From Torymus aiolomorphi (taxonomy: Eukaryota > Arthropoda > Insecta > Hymenoptera > Torymidae), in contig CM070874.1 of NCBI GenBank assembly GCA_036365515.1, positions 172,225,797-172,289,796 on the forward strand: a stretch of 64,000 nucleotides of DNA, in the 5' to 3' direction. The notes below the pieces were generated by a model. It was not told the DNA's origin, ran no database searches, and worked only from the letters and a program-made list of their open reading frames with translations. Position numbers and translations under genes: made by a program. Below, one piece after another: positions 54,007 through 64,000 of the stretch. The first letter of the stretch is position 1. Every line of letters begins with the position of its first letter.

Positions 54007-54384
54007 GGTAGTTCAGACCCGGGGCTGAATTATCATATTGAATATTGGGATCGTCTCCAGTGTGTTGGCAAGATTTCCGCTTGCGAGTCCATCTGTTGTG
54101 GCCTACGTCGTTCATTAGGTACTCCGCAGGGTTCAGCGCACCTTGTAATTGATCTTGATGCCGGTTGAGTTGTTCCACATGAGTATCATTAACTGGTACC
54201 ATTGGTCCCGAGGATGTGTGCGGAATCCTGGCATTCTGGGTCCATCGCTGAAGAAAGTCTCGTGCCCCTTCCGTAGTTGATAACCATAGCGTATCATTGC
54301 TTGACGTACACGTTCATCTAATGTTTGTAATATGTCTTGTTGTTGCTGCGAGGTTTGCTCCATGTTGAAATTCTCCGTGGCCAC
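53995..54384 (-). pseudogene. G2 small 3' open frame of unknown function
   Basis: The ATG at 54384 (MATENFNMEQTSQQQQ) opens about 80 codons with RVRQAMIRYGYQLRKGHETFF and GFRTHPRDQWYQ. A second frame continues with HQDQLQGALNPAEYLMNDVGHNRW and runs into the polypurine tract and LTR. It is probably one protein of about 130 residues with a frameshift near 54160. Gln-, Arg- and Asn-rich; no domain recognised. Its position after the envelope suggests an accessory protein, but it could be chance. Confidence 0.4.
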
Positions 54385-54948
54385 TTCTCTTCTGCGTCTC
54401 TTTCTTTACTGACCCCTCGTCCTTTAATGGAAACTGAAAACGACCTGCATCTTTCCTAGATGTGGTTGGTGGCGTAGCGGGGATAAGAACGTCCAAAAAG
54501 ATGTAGGTTTTCCCCTTTTTTTTTTTATCTGGTAGGGCGTGACACTGAAGGTAAAAGGAAGGTGGTAGTAAAAATGAGTGTCTAGGATAATGTGGGACAA
54601 AAAACAAAAATAGGTAGTGACTTAGATATGCGTGCGTAGTTGATACGTATTTTCTTAGTCTTGATTACTTATTAATTATTAATGACCATGGATTACTTGG
54701 ATTTTAATTTGCTTACTTCATTTGTAGATAACTATCAAGTATTCGCTGTTAATTTCTAGTGGTTAAACACAAAATTATTTCACCATTACCTGTGGTAAAA
54801 CACAAATTGTTCGTTGCTACACAGAGTGGTTTAATACAAAATTAGTCGTTGTTATACATAGTGATTAAATACAAAATTAGTCGTTGTTATAAAAAATTAT
54901 TTGTCATTACCCGTAGTGGTTAAATACAATTTGTTCGTTATTATACAA

Positions 54949-54984
<36 letters not shown>

Positions 54985-55230
54985 TATCTTATTTTAAGTT
55001 CACAATACAATGTTGTATTTTTATCTGCAAGTTTTTTTTTAGGAATATATATATTTTACAACTATTTATTTTAGAAATTATTTACCTAGATTACGACATT
55101 TGGTTGTGCTTACTTACTACGTTAATACCTACTGTTTCTATGTTTTGCTTAATTACAGAAATAAATGCTTGATTATACCATGCAAGAAAGTTACCTTGTT
55201 CTAAACCCCTTTTTTTTTTATCTTTTGTTG
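54385..55230. repeat. G2 non-coding stretch with a 45-bp tandem motif and poly-T
   Basis: At 54755-54945 a unit like GTGGTTAAATACAAAATTAGTCGTTGTTATA recurs about five times. A 31-base T run follows at 54951-54981. The remainder, and the minus-strand open frame at 54314-54607, show nothing recognisable. Confidence 0.65.
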
Positions 55231-55539
55231 CTAAAGGATATTGGAACCTGATTGATTACCGTTTGTATTTTCTTGTTGAACTATATATTCTTCTAATTTA
55301 TTATTTACGTATTCTGCGTCTAGCATATTAAATTCCCTTATCTCTACATTTCGAGACAAAACAGGACTTGGAGGAGGAGCTGGTGGTTCAACTTTAACCG
55401 GTGGAAAACTCGGTGGCGAAAGGTTGTATCGAATGGTCTGATTCAATGGCCGCATCGGCACGTATTCCGGCTCCTTCTCCTCCTTCTTTCCAATTTTCTC
55501 TCGTTTATGAAGTTCCCCTATCTCTACATTTTGAAACAA
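55231..55539 (-). pseudogene. env: Duplicated cytoplasmic-tail segment of the F-type envelope
   Basis: About 100 residues repeating the end of the upstream envelope: EPEYVPMRPLNQTIRYN here against EPVHAPIGPLNQTIRYN there, followed by a Pro-rich stretch and a C-terminus (DAEYVNNKLEEYIVQQ). At DNA level the unit is about 160-190 bp. The first copy shifts frame soon after the shared motif, so this second copy may hold the original tail end. Confidence 0.7.
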
Positions 55540-55573
55540 AACAGGAGTCGGATGAGGAGCTGGAGGTCCAACT

Positions 55574-57264
55574 TTAACCGGTGGAAAACTTGGTGTTGCA
55601 TAAACATGCGGTGGGGGTGAAAAAGTTGTATCGAATGGTCTGATTTAATGGTCCTATTGGCGCGTGTACCGGCTCCTTCTTCTCCTTTCCTGTTTTCTTT
55701 CGTTTACCCTGATACCACCTTATGGTAATTATAATTATGAGGATTACCGTAAATGTAATAATTATAACACTTAAATATACGTCGACCTTGGTGTTATCAA
55801 TACTAATTCTATGATAGGTAGATGGGGGTGCGGAATCCTTTTGTTCCCCTTCTATAATAACAAGTTGTAGAGGAGGTAAAATATAAACGTTGGATATCCT
55901 CATTAGATCAGAGGTACGGTACAATTTACTTTCAATTTCAACATAACACGGTTCAGGGATTATTATTATTCCCGATCGTCCTAAGGTCATAAATGAAAAA
56001 TGCTCACCGCAATGTACCCGTACAGTTGTTGGCCGTGGGACTGAAAAGAACCATTGTCTGGGGTGAGCAGTTCTCACCAGCACCGCTTCATTGACCTCCT
56101 CATGCTGTATTTTACAAGTCTGATATGTAGTATATTTTGGATCCACGAGCAATTCGCTTTCACATTGAAGTTTTTTAATAATTGGAGTTTTTCGTTCACA
56201 CAAATAGTTAGACCTTAAACCTACGCATTCCCTTAAATCGTCCCGGTTAAGAAAGACAAACTCCTTTTTATCTTTAGAGACAGCGATATACTCGCTTCTA
56301 GGGCGAATGTAAGCCGCTTTCTTTAATTGCGTTAATGATAATTGAAATACTGATACGGCTATCATTCTGTACAGAAGATATGGCTGTTTTTCGAGTATAG
56401 GCACTGTAATCTGTAATATTACTCTTCCTTGTATCACGATTATATCTGTTCGGGTTCCCTCCTCTAGTGTAGCAGCATTTATTTCTTCTATGGTAATTGG
56501 CGCTCTTCCTGGAGTTTGATGTTCAGCAATTTTAATCGCCTTTTCCATCACTCTAGTTGGTAAGGTAAATCGACGTGCTTCCATGAATTTGACTATTTCT
56601 TTCGCAAGATAAATGTTTTCTCCTACTAGTCGTATTGCCTCGTTCAGAATGTTTTCTATTTGTGATTGTTTAATATCCGTTACTCCAAATTCCTGCTGCA
56701 TAATTGTCAAATTACTTTTAAGTAATAACACGTCTGTTGAAAATTGTCGTCTAGCACGGTCTATGCGTTGTCAGTTATTATTTTTCGTGTTTTATTTAGT
56801 ACCATGCTTTCCTGATTCTTACGCCGCAATTGTTCGATATCCTGAAGAGTTTCGGCTGCTGTGTTGTTGCTTAGGTAGTCTTCGTTTTCTCCCTCCTGGA
56901 ATGGCACTATCCATGGTGCATAAGAGTGTGCTAGATTCACATAGGCTATTTGTAACTGAGTCAGCTCTTCAATTTTCTCCTGGAAGACGTATTTTTGTTC
57001 AATCAGCACTGGATCCGACAATCTTGTATAAGTATCTGTTTCAGAGATATTTTTCATTGCTTTAATAAAAAAATCTGTTGTAGAAAATACTACTCGGGCG
57101 TTTACTGATGTTATTATCTTCCATTCTTGCTTAATGAAATCCAAACCCCTGTCTTGATTAAAAATAATGCCTGGATTGTTGCGCTCAAGGATACGCACTT
57201 CTGGTGATTTTATGGCTGCTATTAAAGCAAGGGTCATCATGAAGAACACTGTCTTTGTCATCAT
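55574..57264 (-). pseudogene. env: Envelope glycoprotein of errantivirus / baculovirus-F type
   Basis: The ATG at 57264 starts a hydrophobic signal peptide (FFMMTLALIAAI). The N-terminal subunit ends near 56761 with a frameshift, and an R-x-R-R cleavage-like site lies in the next frame at about 56757. 55574-56731 carries the large subunit with Cys pairs in the F-like pattern (LRECVGLRSNYLCE, LQCESELL, QTCKI, RVHCGEHF, EPCYVEI), a transmembrane helix near 55740-55805 (LSVIIITFTVILIIIITI) and a basic tail. A pyrimidine-rich tract ending AAG just before the ATG fits a spliced mRNA. It would sit on membranes and mediate fusion. Old and broken. Confidence 0.75.
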
Positions 57265-57297
57265 TCTTAAAAAGAAAAAATAAAAAATGATTGCATA

Positions 57298-57981
57298 TTA
57301 TGTTTTACTCAGTACTCTCTCGAGGGCGTTTATGTGTCGTGGAAAGGTCGCAAGGCGGGGTTCCATTGACTCTGAGGCATTTTCTAAAGCTCCTATTATT
57401 TCATTTAATATATCCTCGTCAGGGATATTGAGTTCTTCTAACGGGCTTATAACTGCATGGTTTCGAGTACTCTGCCTATCCGTAATAATCTCTCTCTCCT
57501 GCATTCTATATTCTCCACGTTTCCTCTTATTAGATATGGATGCTTCTCGCCCCGGTGGTAGTTCATATAAATTTTCGCCAAGCTGGTGACGTACAAAATT
57601 AAATAAGGTAGTGTTGGCAGTATCCACCATATCATCGCTTAAAAATGCAACCACCGCGTTTCCTTCTGGAATCTTTAAACCCTTGATTTTTCTATCGCGC
57701 AGCCTTGTATCTCTACATCCAATCTCCCTTTATTTACAAATGTTTGTTTTACGTTTTGTTTCAGAAAAGTTATTGGGATGCGACATAGTGAACATATTTT
57801 TACGTTGATTTTTATGCATGTGGCAATGGTAGCCCGTACCACTACTTGATTGTTACAAGATGCGAGTGTATGGTCCAATTCTGAACTTGTAGCAATAGAG
57901 ACATATTCTTGCTCCCACATGTTCATAATATACTAATTCGCGGTTCCTTAGTGGTATCTCATTGTAGTTGGCTCCTTCCAT
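57298..57981 (-). pseudogene. Small Cys/His-containing open frame upstream of the F-type envelope
   Basis: The ATG at 57981 starts a frame with NRELVYYEHVG and RICLYCYKF. Two further frames follow in succession, one with a HCHMH cluster near 57830 and one (57298-57654) with EGNAVVAFLSDDMVDTANTTLFNFV and ENLYELPPG. Together they suggest one protein of about 220 residues with CxxC and HxH metal-binding potential, broken by two frameshifts. No family recognised. The position suggests a retroviral accessory gene. Confidence 0.4.
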
Positions 57982-58059
57982 TCTTTTAGAGGTGATGGGT
58001 TAAAAGTAACTAAAGAAGAAAGAAAAAATAAAAAAATAGCGGATAAATGATAATGTTAA

Positions 58060-58437
58060 TCAAAGATGTATGGAATATCTATGTTTAATTTTTCGTAAGT
58101 CTTCTAAACTGGAATGAATGCGTTTCGCGTGTCCCATCGCTTGATGTAGAGAAACGTAAATGTGCGGTTTACATATATAACGCTTAATCTCCGGACGCAG
58201 TCCGCGTAAAAATGTTTCGATAGCCATTTTTTCTCTAACTAACGAGGAATCGCATACCTCCCTAAACTCAACCTGTGATATTTTTCCTAAATTGTTGTAT
58301 TCATGCAACATTTTTTCCATTCTACCGCAAAATTCATAAAAATCCTCATCACTTCTTTGAGCTGCCCATGCAAGTTTCATTCTTAAAGTCATTAGATTAG
58401 AAAACATGTTATGTTTTTCGGAGGGAGTTAGAGGCAT
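58060..58437 (-). CDS. Gypsy Gag-like fragment between the two envelopes
   Basis: 125 residues, ATG at 58437 to a stop at 58060, with the helical pattern of Ty3/gypsy capsids: KLAWAAQRSDEDFYEFCGRMEKML, VREKMAIETFLRGLRPEIKRYI and SLHQAMGHAKRIHSSLEDL. The frame is intact but short for a Gag and lacks a zinc knuckle. Lying downstream of integrase and an envelope, it is out of place and may be captured or a recombination scar. Confidence 0.65.
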   Translation of the reverse strand: MPLTPSEKHNMFSNLMTLRMKLAWAAQRSDEDFYEFCGRMEKMLHEYNNLGKISQVEFREVCDSSLVREKMAIETFLRGLRPEIKRYICKPHIYVSLHQAMGHAKRIHSSLEDLRKIKHRYSIHL

Positions 58438-58749
58438 TTTCCTTTATGAAAATAAAAACAAAAGTAATAAAAATGAAAAAATCTTGCTTACAAGACGGCT
58501 CAATCTACTTATTACTACGGTAATTACCCTCTTCTTTTTTTTTATTAAACTATTATTACAAAAGAATTAAACAAAATTACATTTAATAGATTTACATAAA
58601 CGCTATCATTAATCTAATTTCTTATTATTTATTTACTTTAATCAATTATTCATCGTCATTTGTACGATTATTCCGCGGTGGTAAGGATGGGATATCTGGG
58701 TCAGTTGCTAAAGTTGGATAAATTCTTGGTATTGTTGGAGTAGTACAGT

Positions 58750-60739
58750 TTACTTGTACTCCTCCCCTCTCGCCGGAACCTGCACCACCGCGTGCTGGCT
58801 TTGAAATTTCGAAAAATCAGAAAATGACGGAGGCGGGGCTAGTGGTGTTGTTGGTGGAGCGCTCGGTGGTTTTTTTACAGAGCTATATTCTTCTTGAGCC
58901 CGCTTCTTTTCTTCCTTTCGAGTGGGCTTATGCCGTGCAGTGTGCAATAGCAATTGCGTTACCGAATTCCAAATGGCTCCTATAATATGAATTGACCAGC
59001 CATATAAACTATATAATGCATATCCATGCAGAATTGTATCAATTAAAAATTTTATTACACGACCTATCATAATTATTCCTATTATTCCTGCACTTATAGA
59101 ACCGAAAGATAGAAATTGACCCCATATTTTTTCCATGTATCGTTCGCAAGTGCAGTTAATGCTTCCTCATCGAACAAGCGTGCTATAGACATACCATTTT
59201 TGTCCGTTGATCTGCCTGACATACCCATGGCTAAAGAATTCAACATTGCACCTCGCTCGACTGGAAACATTAAATGATGTCTTAACGCTTGTATGTCTGA
59301 CTGTGTGTAAATACCGCTTTTTGCTAATTCGAGAGGTTCAGTATAATTCCAATTGTTTTTTGTGGCTGGTTTGAGGATAGCGGGTTTAATTCCTTTTGTG
59401 GTACCATGAGGCAGTACCGTGTACCAATCTTCGCCTAGTAGAAACATAGGTGGGATCAATGGGTTGCAAGTAGTTTCAGTACCGTATTGCTTTAAAATAT
59501 GTGTTTTAGGAGATAAAAAATAATTTTTTCGTCTTTTACTACAGGCAACTCTTGATAGCACCTTGGTGTTTCTCGTCTTTGAACATCTATTTGTACACAT
59601 TTCATTAAATGAACTACTTCCCCGCTACCAAACCCATATAACCACTTTTTTTCATTATTTGATAGGCGAACAGATCTGGTTCGGTACTTGCGATACTTAA
59701 TGCGTTCGCTATAACTCTTTTTCTAATTCGCATTTTTGCATAATTAAATCTCGATATAAGCGCTTTAATTCCCCTTTTATGTGTTTTTCGACATAAACAA
59801 ATTTAGAATTAACATATGCAAAGATATCCAAGTTATGTACTGTAGGATGTTTAATCTTTCCAAATGCTTCTATAGCAGGACCCTCAAAGAAAAATAATTT
59901 AGGATGTTCTGTGCGTATTAAGTCATATGAGCAAACTGAAATAGTACCGACTGCCGTAAATGCAAAAGTTATTTCGCTTGACTCCATTACATAAACTGGA
60001 TGTCTCTCATTTCCTTCCTCTATTATTTTATTTACATACCCCGCGTATAATTCTGAATACTTATGTTCTTCGCATGATGACACCGGTAATGGTTCCCAGA
60101 AAGCGTACCCTGCTTCAATATCTATACATATGTCTTCATTAAATTTGCAACGAGTACCTGATTTTAGTATAACCTCATTAGCATTTAAATTCACAGGAGT
60201 ATAATAATCTTGTAAGGTTATTGTGACATAACCCATGACTACCGCATCATCGAATACTCCATACGGGTCGGAGTATGTACCTGGATTACTACAATCTCCC
60301 GCCTGATCTATTTTCCCCACAAAAGTCATTGGATAAACGATAGTCCCATTATGTTTTAAATTTGAGATAAGCTCGTCGCGAACTCTATGGCTGCGATGCA
60401 CATGCATTCGCCGACATTCTTCATTAGTAATTTCGTCTAGAAACTTAACTTCCCCCTATTCTTGTCTTTTCGATGCGAGAATGCCCCACAATATGTAACT
60501 GAACGCTTAATTTCTACCTTACATAGTCTTACATGAGTGCTTCCGAAATCGTTCAATTGTAATAATCTAACATAAACCTTGGTAGTATTGACCACGGGCT
60601 CCGCTATGTCACATTCCCCGACGTTTATTAATGAAAATGTGGTGAGGTTCGAGACTTGCTGAGAGCAGTCGTAACCAATTATGGTATTAACTGTTTTTGA
60701 TGTTAGCAGCAATGCTAGTACACAAAAAACGATTTTCAT
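58750..60739 (-). pseudogene. env: Envelope glycoprotein of chuvirus (Jingchuvirales) type
   Basis: The ATG at 60739 follows TTTGCAG directly, a good splice acceptor. A signal peptide (IVFCVLALLLTSKTVN) leads into GYDCSQQVSNLTTFSLINVGE and CKVEIKRSVTYCG. The second frame (59709-60407) has VFDDAVVMGYVTITLQDYY, SGTRCKFNEDICIDIE and CSYDLIRTEHPKLFFFE. The third (59094-59600) has LSPKTHILKQYGTETTCNPL and IYTQSDIQALRHHLMFP. The fourth (58750-59136) holds the membrane segment (SAGIIGIIMIGRVIKFLIDTIL) and a Pro-rich tail. The motif order matches chuvirus-like glycoproteins known to be captured by insect retroelements (recalled, not searched). At least three frameshifts. Confidence 0.72.
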
Positions 60740-61127
60740 CTGCAAACATTACAAAGTATTAATCTTTTTGATTTCAAGAAAAGAAAATGGCAAAAATGCT
60801 CTATTTATCATAAAGAAAAAGAGAACATCATAGAAACTGCACTAATGTTAAAACAGTAACATATATCAAAATTAACTTAAAAAAAATAATAGTTGGTTTA
60901 AAATAATAAAATTAATAGTATTACTAGTTTTCTCTTTTTCGCATTTTTGCTATTTATTAGTTATAATATATTTTGCGTTATATTTATAGTTATAATAATA
61001 TATTTTGCGTAGTAAATATTAACCTACTACAACGTGCCATTATCAAAGAAATCGTGCTTATTATCCTTATTTATATATAATGTAACTTAGAAAGCAAGCG
61101 TAGGATTAGGTATGTTAAAGCAACGAT
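60740..61127 (-). other. Intergenic stretch between integrase and the first envelope
   Basis: AT-rich and non-coding. It ends in TAATGTTTGCAG before the envelope ATG, suggesting the 3' end of an intron of a spliced envelope mRNA. Confidence 0.5.
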
Positions 61128-62167
61128 TTAAGCTTGTTTTTGCTCTACATGTGATTTGCGCAGGCGATTAATGTGCACTATTTTACTTTTAGTACTACTT
61201 AATTGTATCCTCACATTTCCATTTACAGAAACGTCTAAAACTAAATACGGCCCCGTATATTGACTATCAAATTTGTGTGGTTTCGGTCCCTTTTGCAACC
61301 ACACGTAGTCCCCAATTTTTAATGTTAAATGATTTACTTTTCTGTCATAGTATTTTTTGATCTTATTTTGGCTCGCAATAAATTTTCTCTTGCTATATTT
61401 TGCAAGTAGTTTATTCGTGTTATGAGAGTTTCCATATAGCCCTTATAAGTAGGCGCTAGATCCTCACTTTCTATCGGCTCACTACCTGGCGTTCGAGCTA
61501 AACGACCAAATACTAATTCGAAAGGTGAGTGCCATGTTGCCTCACTTATGCCTGTGTTAAAATTAAATGTTGCTAACTCTATATAGTCATCCCAATCCGA
61601 CTTATTTTCTTGCACGAAAAATTTTAAAAACTCGATAAGACTTGAATGTGATCTCTCCAAGGACCCATTTGTTTGTGGATGAAAAGCCGTAGTGTTGACT
61701 TGTTTGATTCTAAATCTTTTTGCCACTCGTTTCATTAATTTGCTCATAAAATTAGTGCCCTGATCCGTTAAAATAACTCGCGGTGCCCCGAACACACATA
61801 TGACCCTCTTAATTAGACTGTTTGAAACGTCTATTGCTGTAGTTTGTGCTAATGGTTCCGCTATTGCAAATTTCGTAAATAAATCTTGGAAGGTTAATAT
61901 ATACTCATTGCCTTTATTAGATCTAGGCAATGGCCCTACAATATCCATACTAATGCGATCCATCGCATGTGCCCCAGAGTTAGTAATAATCATTGGCACA
62001 CGTGTTTTTACCCTGACTAATTTTTTTAATTGACACTGCACACATTTTCGAATAAAATCCTGTACATCTTCTTTTAAATTTTCCCAGTTGTAAGCTTGTT
62101 TAATTCTTTTGTATGTCTTAGTAACTCGCCTATGTCCGCCTATTACCGAGCTGTGTGCTTCTTGCAT
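61128..62167 (-). pseudogene. pol: G2 integrase
   Basis: Zinc finger AHSSVIGGHRRV … CVQCQLKK, then Asp in MDIVGPLPRS, Asp in LTDQGTNFMSK, Glu in HPQTNGSLERSH, all intact. The first frame stops at 61334. The next frame carries the C-terminal domain (KIGDYVWLQKGPKPHKFDSQ, YTGPYLVLDV, KIVHINRLRKSH) to a TAA at 61128. One frameshift near 61345 therefore breaks it. Same family as the G1 integrase. Confidence 0.9.
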
Positions 62168-62940
62168 AATGCGGTCCCTTTCCTCGAGGAGGATACCTGA
62201 CTATCCCTAAACACACTACTAGTTTGATGGTACTCTTAGAAAATGGATCTCTTAATTTTCTTATTACTTGTTCCCATTCTAAATTTTCTATTATTTCCGT
62301 TTTTGCTATACTTATCGACCGCGCGTCGATTTTGTTTAAGATTGGTAGTAAATTAGTACAAAGTAAACTTAAATTATTGTTTATTATGCTCAAGCCTACT
62401 CTGTTTTGCGTACGTAGTGGCATGACTATGTGTATTTTAGAATTTGTTTTTATAACTTCTGGTATCCCTATTGTTAAATTTTTAAAACGTGGGAGCTTGT
62501 TCTGTAATTTTAATTGCATGGCACCGTCGTCGCATGGTTCACCTTCGGATGTAACAAAAATACAAATAATTATCTTTTCTCATAAATAATTTTTCACGGC
62601 AGAAAATAGTTGAATGAGTCGGGTTTAAATTTTCCAACATAATTTCATCTTCCATCTCCCCGTTTTCATTCGATAGTTTGTCTCTCTCCTCTTCCTCCGA
62701 GAGAAGGTTACTCTTATTCATGTTGGTCTGTGGGTCACCCCTACTTCGTGTTTCGTTCAGTATGCTATTGTCTTCCTCGCCTTCGGTTCCCGCTGATGCG
62801 GTAATATGTTGTGCATCTCTACCGCTGACCTTTTCCTTTTCTATTACGCATTTATTTTTATCGTTTTTCGGCAGTTTTTTCTTTTCTGCTTCAATGTTTT
62901 CTTTGTTCCGCTCACGGGCTATGCGTCCCCTCGTGACCAT
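62130..62940 (-). pseudogene. pol: G2 Pol linker between RNase H and integrase
   Basis: Two frames. 62539-62940 is Lys/Glu-rich and polar (ERNKENIEAEKKKLPKNDKNK). 62130-62519 is a more compact part with IVMPLRTQNRVGLSIINN, RSISIAKTEIIENLEWEQVI and IKLVVCLGIVRYPP. It corresponds in position and pattern to the G1 linker. The function is not known; the conserved compact part suggests a folded tether. Confidence 0.65.
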
Positions 62941-64000
62941 ATTATGAACGCACTCCTCCCCGTTTGTTCGGTGACCGCCTCTTTTTCTTGCTCTTGCTCT
63001 TTTAGTTTTTCAGCCAGGGCAGCACTTCTTGTGACAATTAACACTCGACCCACCGGATTTCGAGAGAGAGCATCCGCTACATTCATTCTCCCTGGTCTGT
63101 ATATCACCTCAAAATCATATTCGGCCAGTGTTAAACGCCACCTCATAACACGTGAATTTGGATCTTTATGTGTCTGCATCCATACTAGAGGGCGATGGTC
63201 AGTAATTACCTAGAATTTTCTCCCAAAAGATAAGGTCTAAAATGTTTTATAGAAAATACCAACGCTAGTCCCTCTTTATTGAATGTATCCCATCTTCCCT
63301 CTACCTCTGATAACACACGTGAGACATATGCAACTGGTTGATCATAGCCTATTTTACCCTGAGATAAAATTCCTCCTATCGCATAACCCGATGCGTCTGT
63401 AGTTAGGTTAAAAGGTAGTTCGAAATTTGGAAAAGCTAATATAGGTTCTTTACATAATTTATCACGTAGAATTTCAAAAGCATACTGCGTATCATCGGTC
63501 CATTTAAATTCCATTTCTTTTTTTAATAAGTTTGTGAGAGGTTTAGCTATTTTTGAAAATTGATGAATGAAGCGTCTGTAATAGCCTGCTAAACCTAAAA
63601 ATTGTTTAATATTTTTTGCGTTTTTTGGCACTGGATAATTCCGAACAGCTTCCAGCTTCCTTGGATCTGGCCTTACGCCCTCTGCGCTTATTAAATGCCC
63701 TAAATAAGTTACTTCTTTTTTAAAAATTCACATTTTTCCGGTTGTACTTTTAATACCGCCTTTCGTAATCTGATGAATAATCTTTCTAATCTTTGTATGT
63801 GTTCAGCAAACGTGCGTGAGTAAACAATTATATCGTCAATAAAACAAAATAATTCCTTATTAACTAAACCCGCGAGCGCTATAGATAGTGCTCTTGAAAA
63901 TGTCGCCGGCATAGTTCTTAGCCCAAAACTACCTCGATTAAAGTGATAGAGCCCACCATTTGTCACAAAAGCTGTTTTGTGGCGGTCGCGCTCATCGATT
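62919..64000 (-). pseudogene. pol: G2 reverse transcriptase-RNase H, partial at the window edge
   Basis: 63709-63966 and on to the edge: RT palm with FNRGSFGLRTMPATFSRAL and the intact active site FIDDIIVYS, then QPEKCEFLKKK. 63206-63631: connection and RNase H (FLGLAGYYRRFI, LTTDASGYAIGGILSQG, NKEGLALVFSIKHF). 62919-63179: the RNase H end (MRWRLTLAEYDFEVIYRPG, NVADALSRNP). Frameshifts near 63720 and 63200. Unlike G1, both visible RT catalytic Asp residues of the YxDD box remain. Confidence 0.88.

Larger units (their letters stand above)
52932..64000 (-). mobile_element. G2: errantivirus-like gypsy element with two envelope genes, cut by the window edge
   Basis: Minus strand, right to left: RT (from the edge), RNase H, linker, integrase (to 61128), chuvirus-type glycoprotein (60739-58750), Gag-like fragment (58437-58060), small Cys/His ORF (57981-57298), F-type envelope (57264-55574), duplicated tail, small ORF, purine tract, 3' LTR (52932-53994). 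gag, protease and 5' LTR should lie to the right. Many frameshifts are present. It could be one element or a recombinant of two. Confidence 0.75.

Noticed and set aside
62678..63213. Plus-strand open frames antisense to G2 pol
   Set aside because: Shadows of the RNase H end and linker encoded on the minus strand.

Overview
This is a transposon-dominated piece of an animal nuclear genome, very probably an insect and perhaps a hymenopteran (ant or wasp); the order is an inference. Support: AT-rich spacers, long microsatellites, intron-type splice sites, poly(A) signals and TATA/initiator promoters, and Ty3/gypsy, BEL/Pao, copia, jockey-like LINE, piggyBac and Penelope-like sequences typical of insects. 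There are no bacterial operons, rRNA genes or CRISPR arrays. No conserved single-copy host gene was recognised; the only candidates for non-retroelement genes are a divergent pair at 35.8-37.5 kb.

Layout. 1-0.7 kb: end of a copia-type gag. 1.40-14.50 kb: a complete but dead minus-strand Ty3/gypsy element (G1) with two LTRs, a 4-bp target duplication, a Gag with about twelve zinc knuckles, damaged protease and reverse-transcriptase active sites, and two nested insertions (a 189-bp hairpin MITE in pol and a 603-bp Penelope-like inverted pair with a 14-bp target duplication). 14.5-19.7 kb: non-coding repeats, MITEs and microsatellites. 19.7-32.9 kb: two BEL/Pao elements, B1 (minus) interrupted in its LTR by B2 (plus), both with tRNA-Tyr-type primer sites. 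33.3-34.1 kb: copia protease/pre-integrase relic. 34.5-35.1 kb: an LTR-like block. 35.75-37.45 kb: a spliced minus-strand gene and a plus-strand gene divergent from a shared promoter interval. 39.1-40.1 kb: LTR/primer-site relic and a giant (CT)n tract. 40.1-44.9 kb: a degraded minus-strand LINE. 45.7-49.2 kb: palindromic MITE-like elements. 49.5-51.7 kb: a piggyBac C-terminal fragment and an intact LINE ORF1 lacking ORF2. 51.9-52.4 kb: a solo LTR related to G1. 52.9 kb to the right edge: a large minus-strand gypsy/errantivirus-like element (G2) with pol and, unusually, two envelope genes of different ancestry.

How it fits together. Within G1, B1/B2 and G2 the open frames are the usual gag-protease-RT-RNase H-integrase(-envelope) modules. 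Almost all carry frameshifts, stops or active-site substitutions, so the region is a graveyard of nested insertions rather than an active cluster. The least explained parts are the divergent gene pair, the double-envelope region of G2, the poly-zinc-knuckle Gag, and three palindromic elements (one small hairpin MITE family apart) whose bodies are arrays of a short motif or paired inverted repeats. Family assignments come from motif recognition by eye and no database search was possible.
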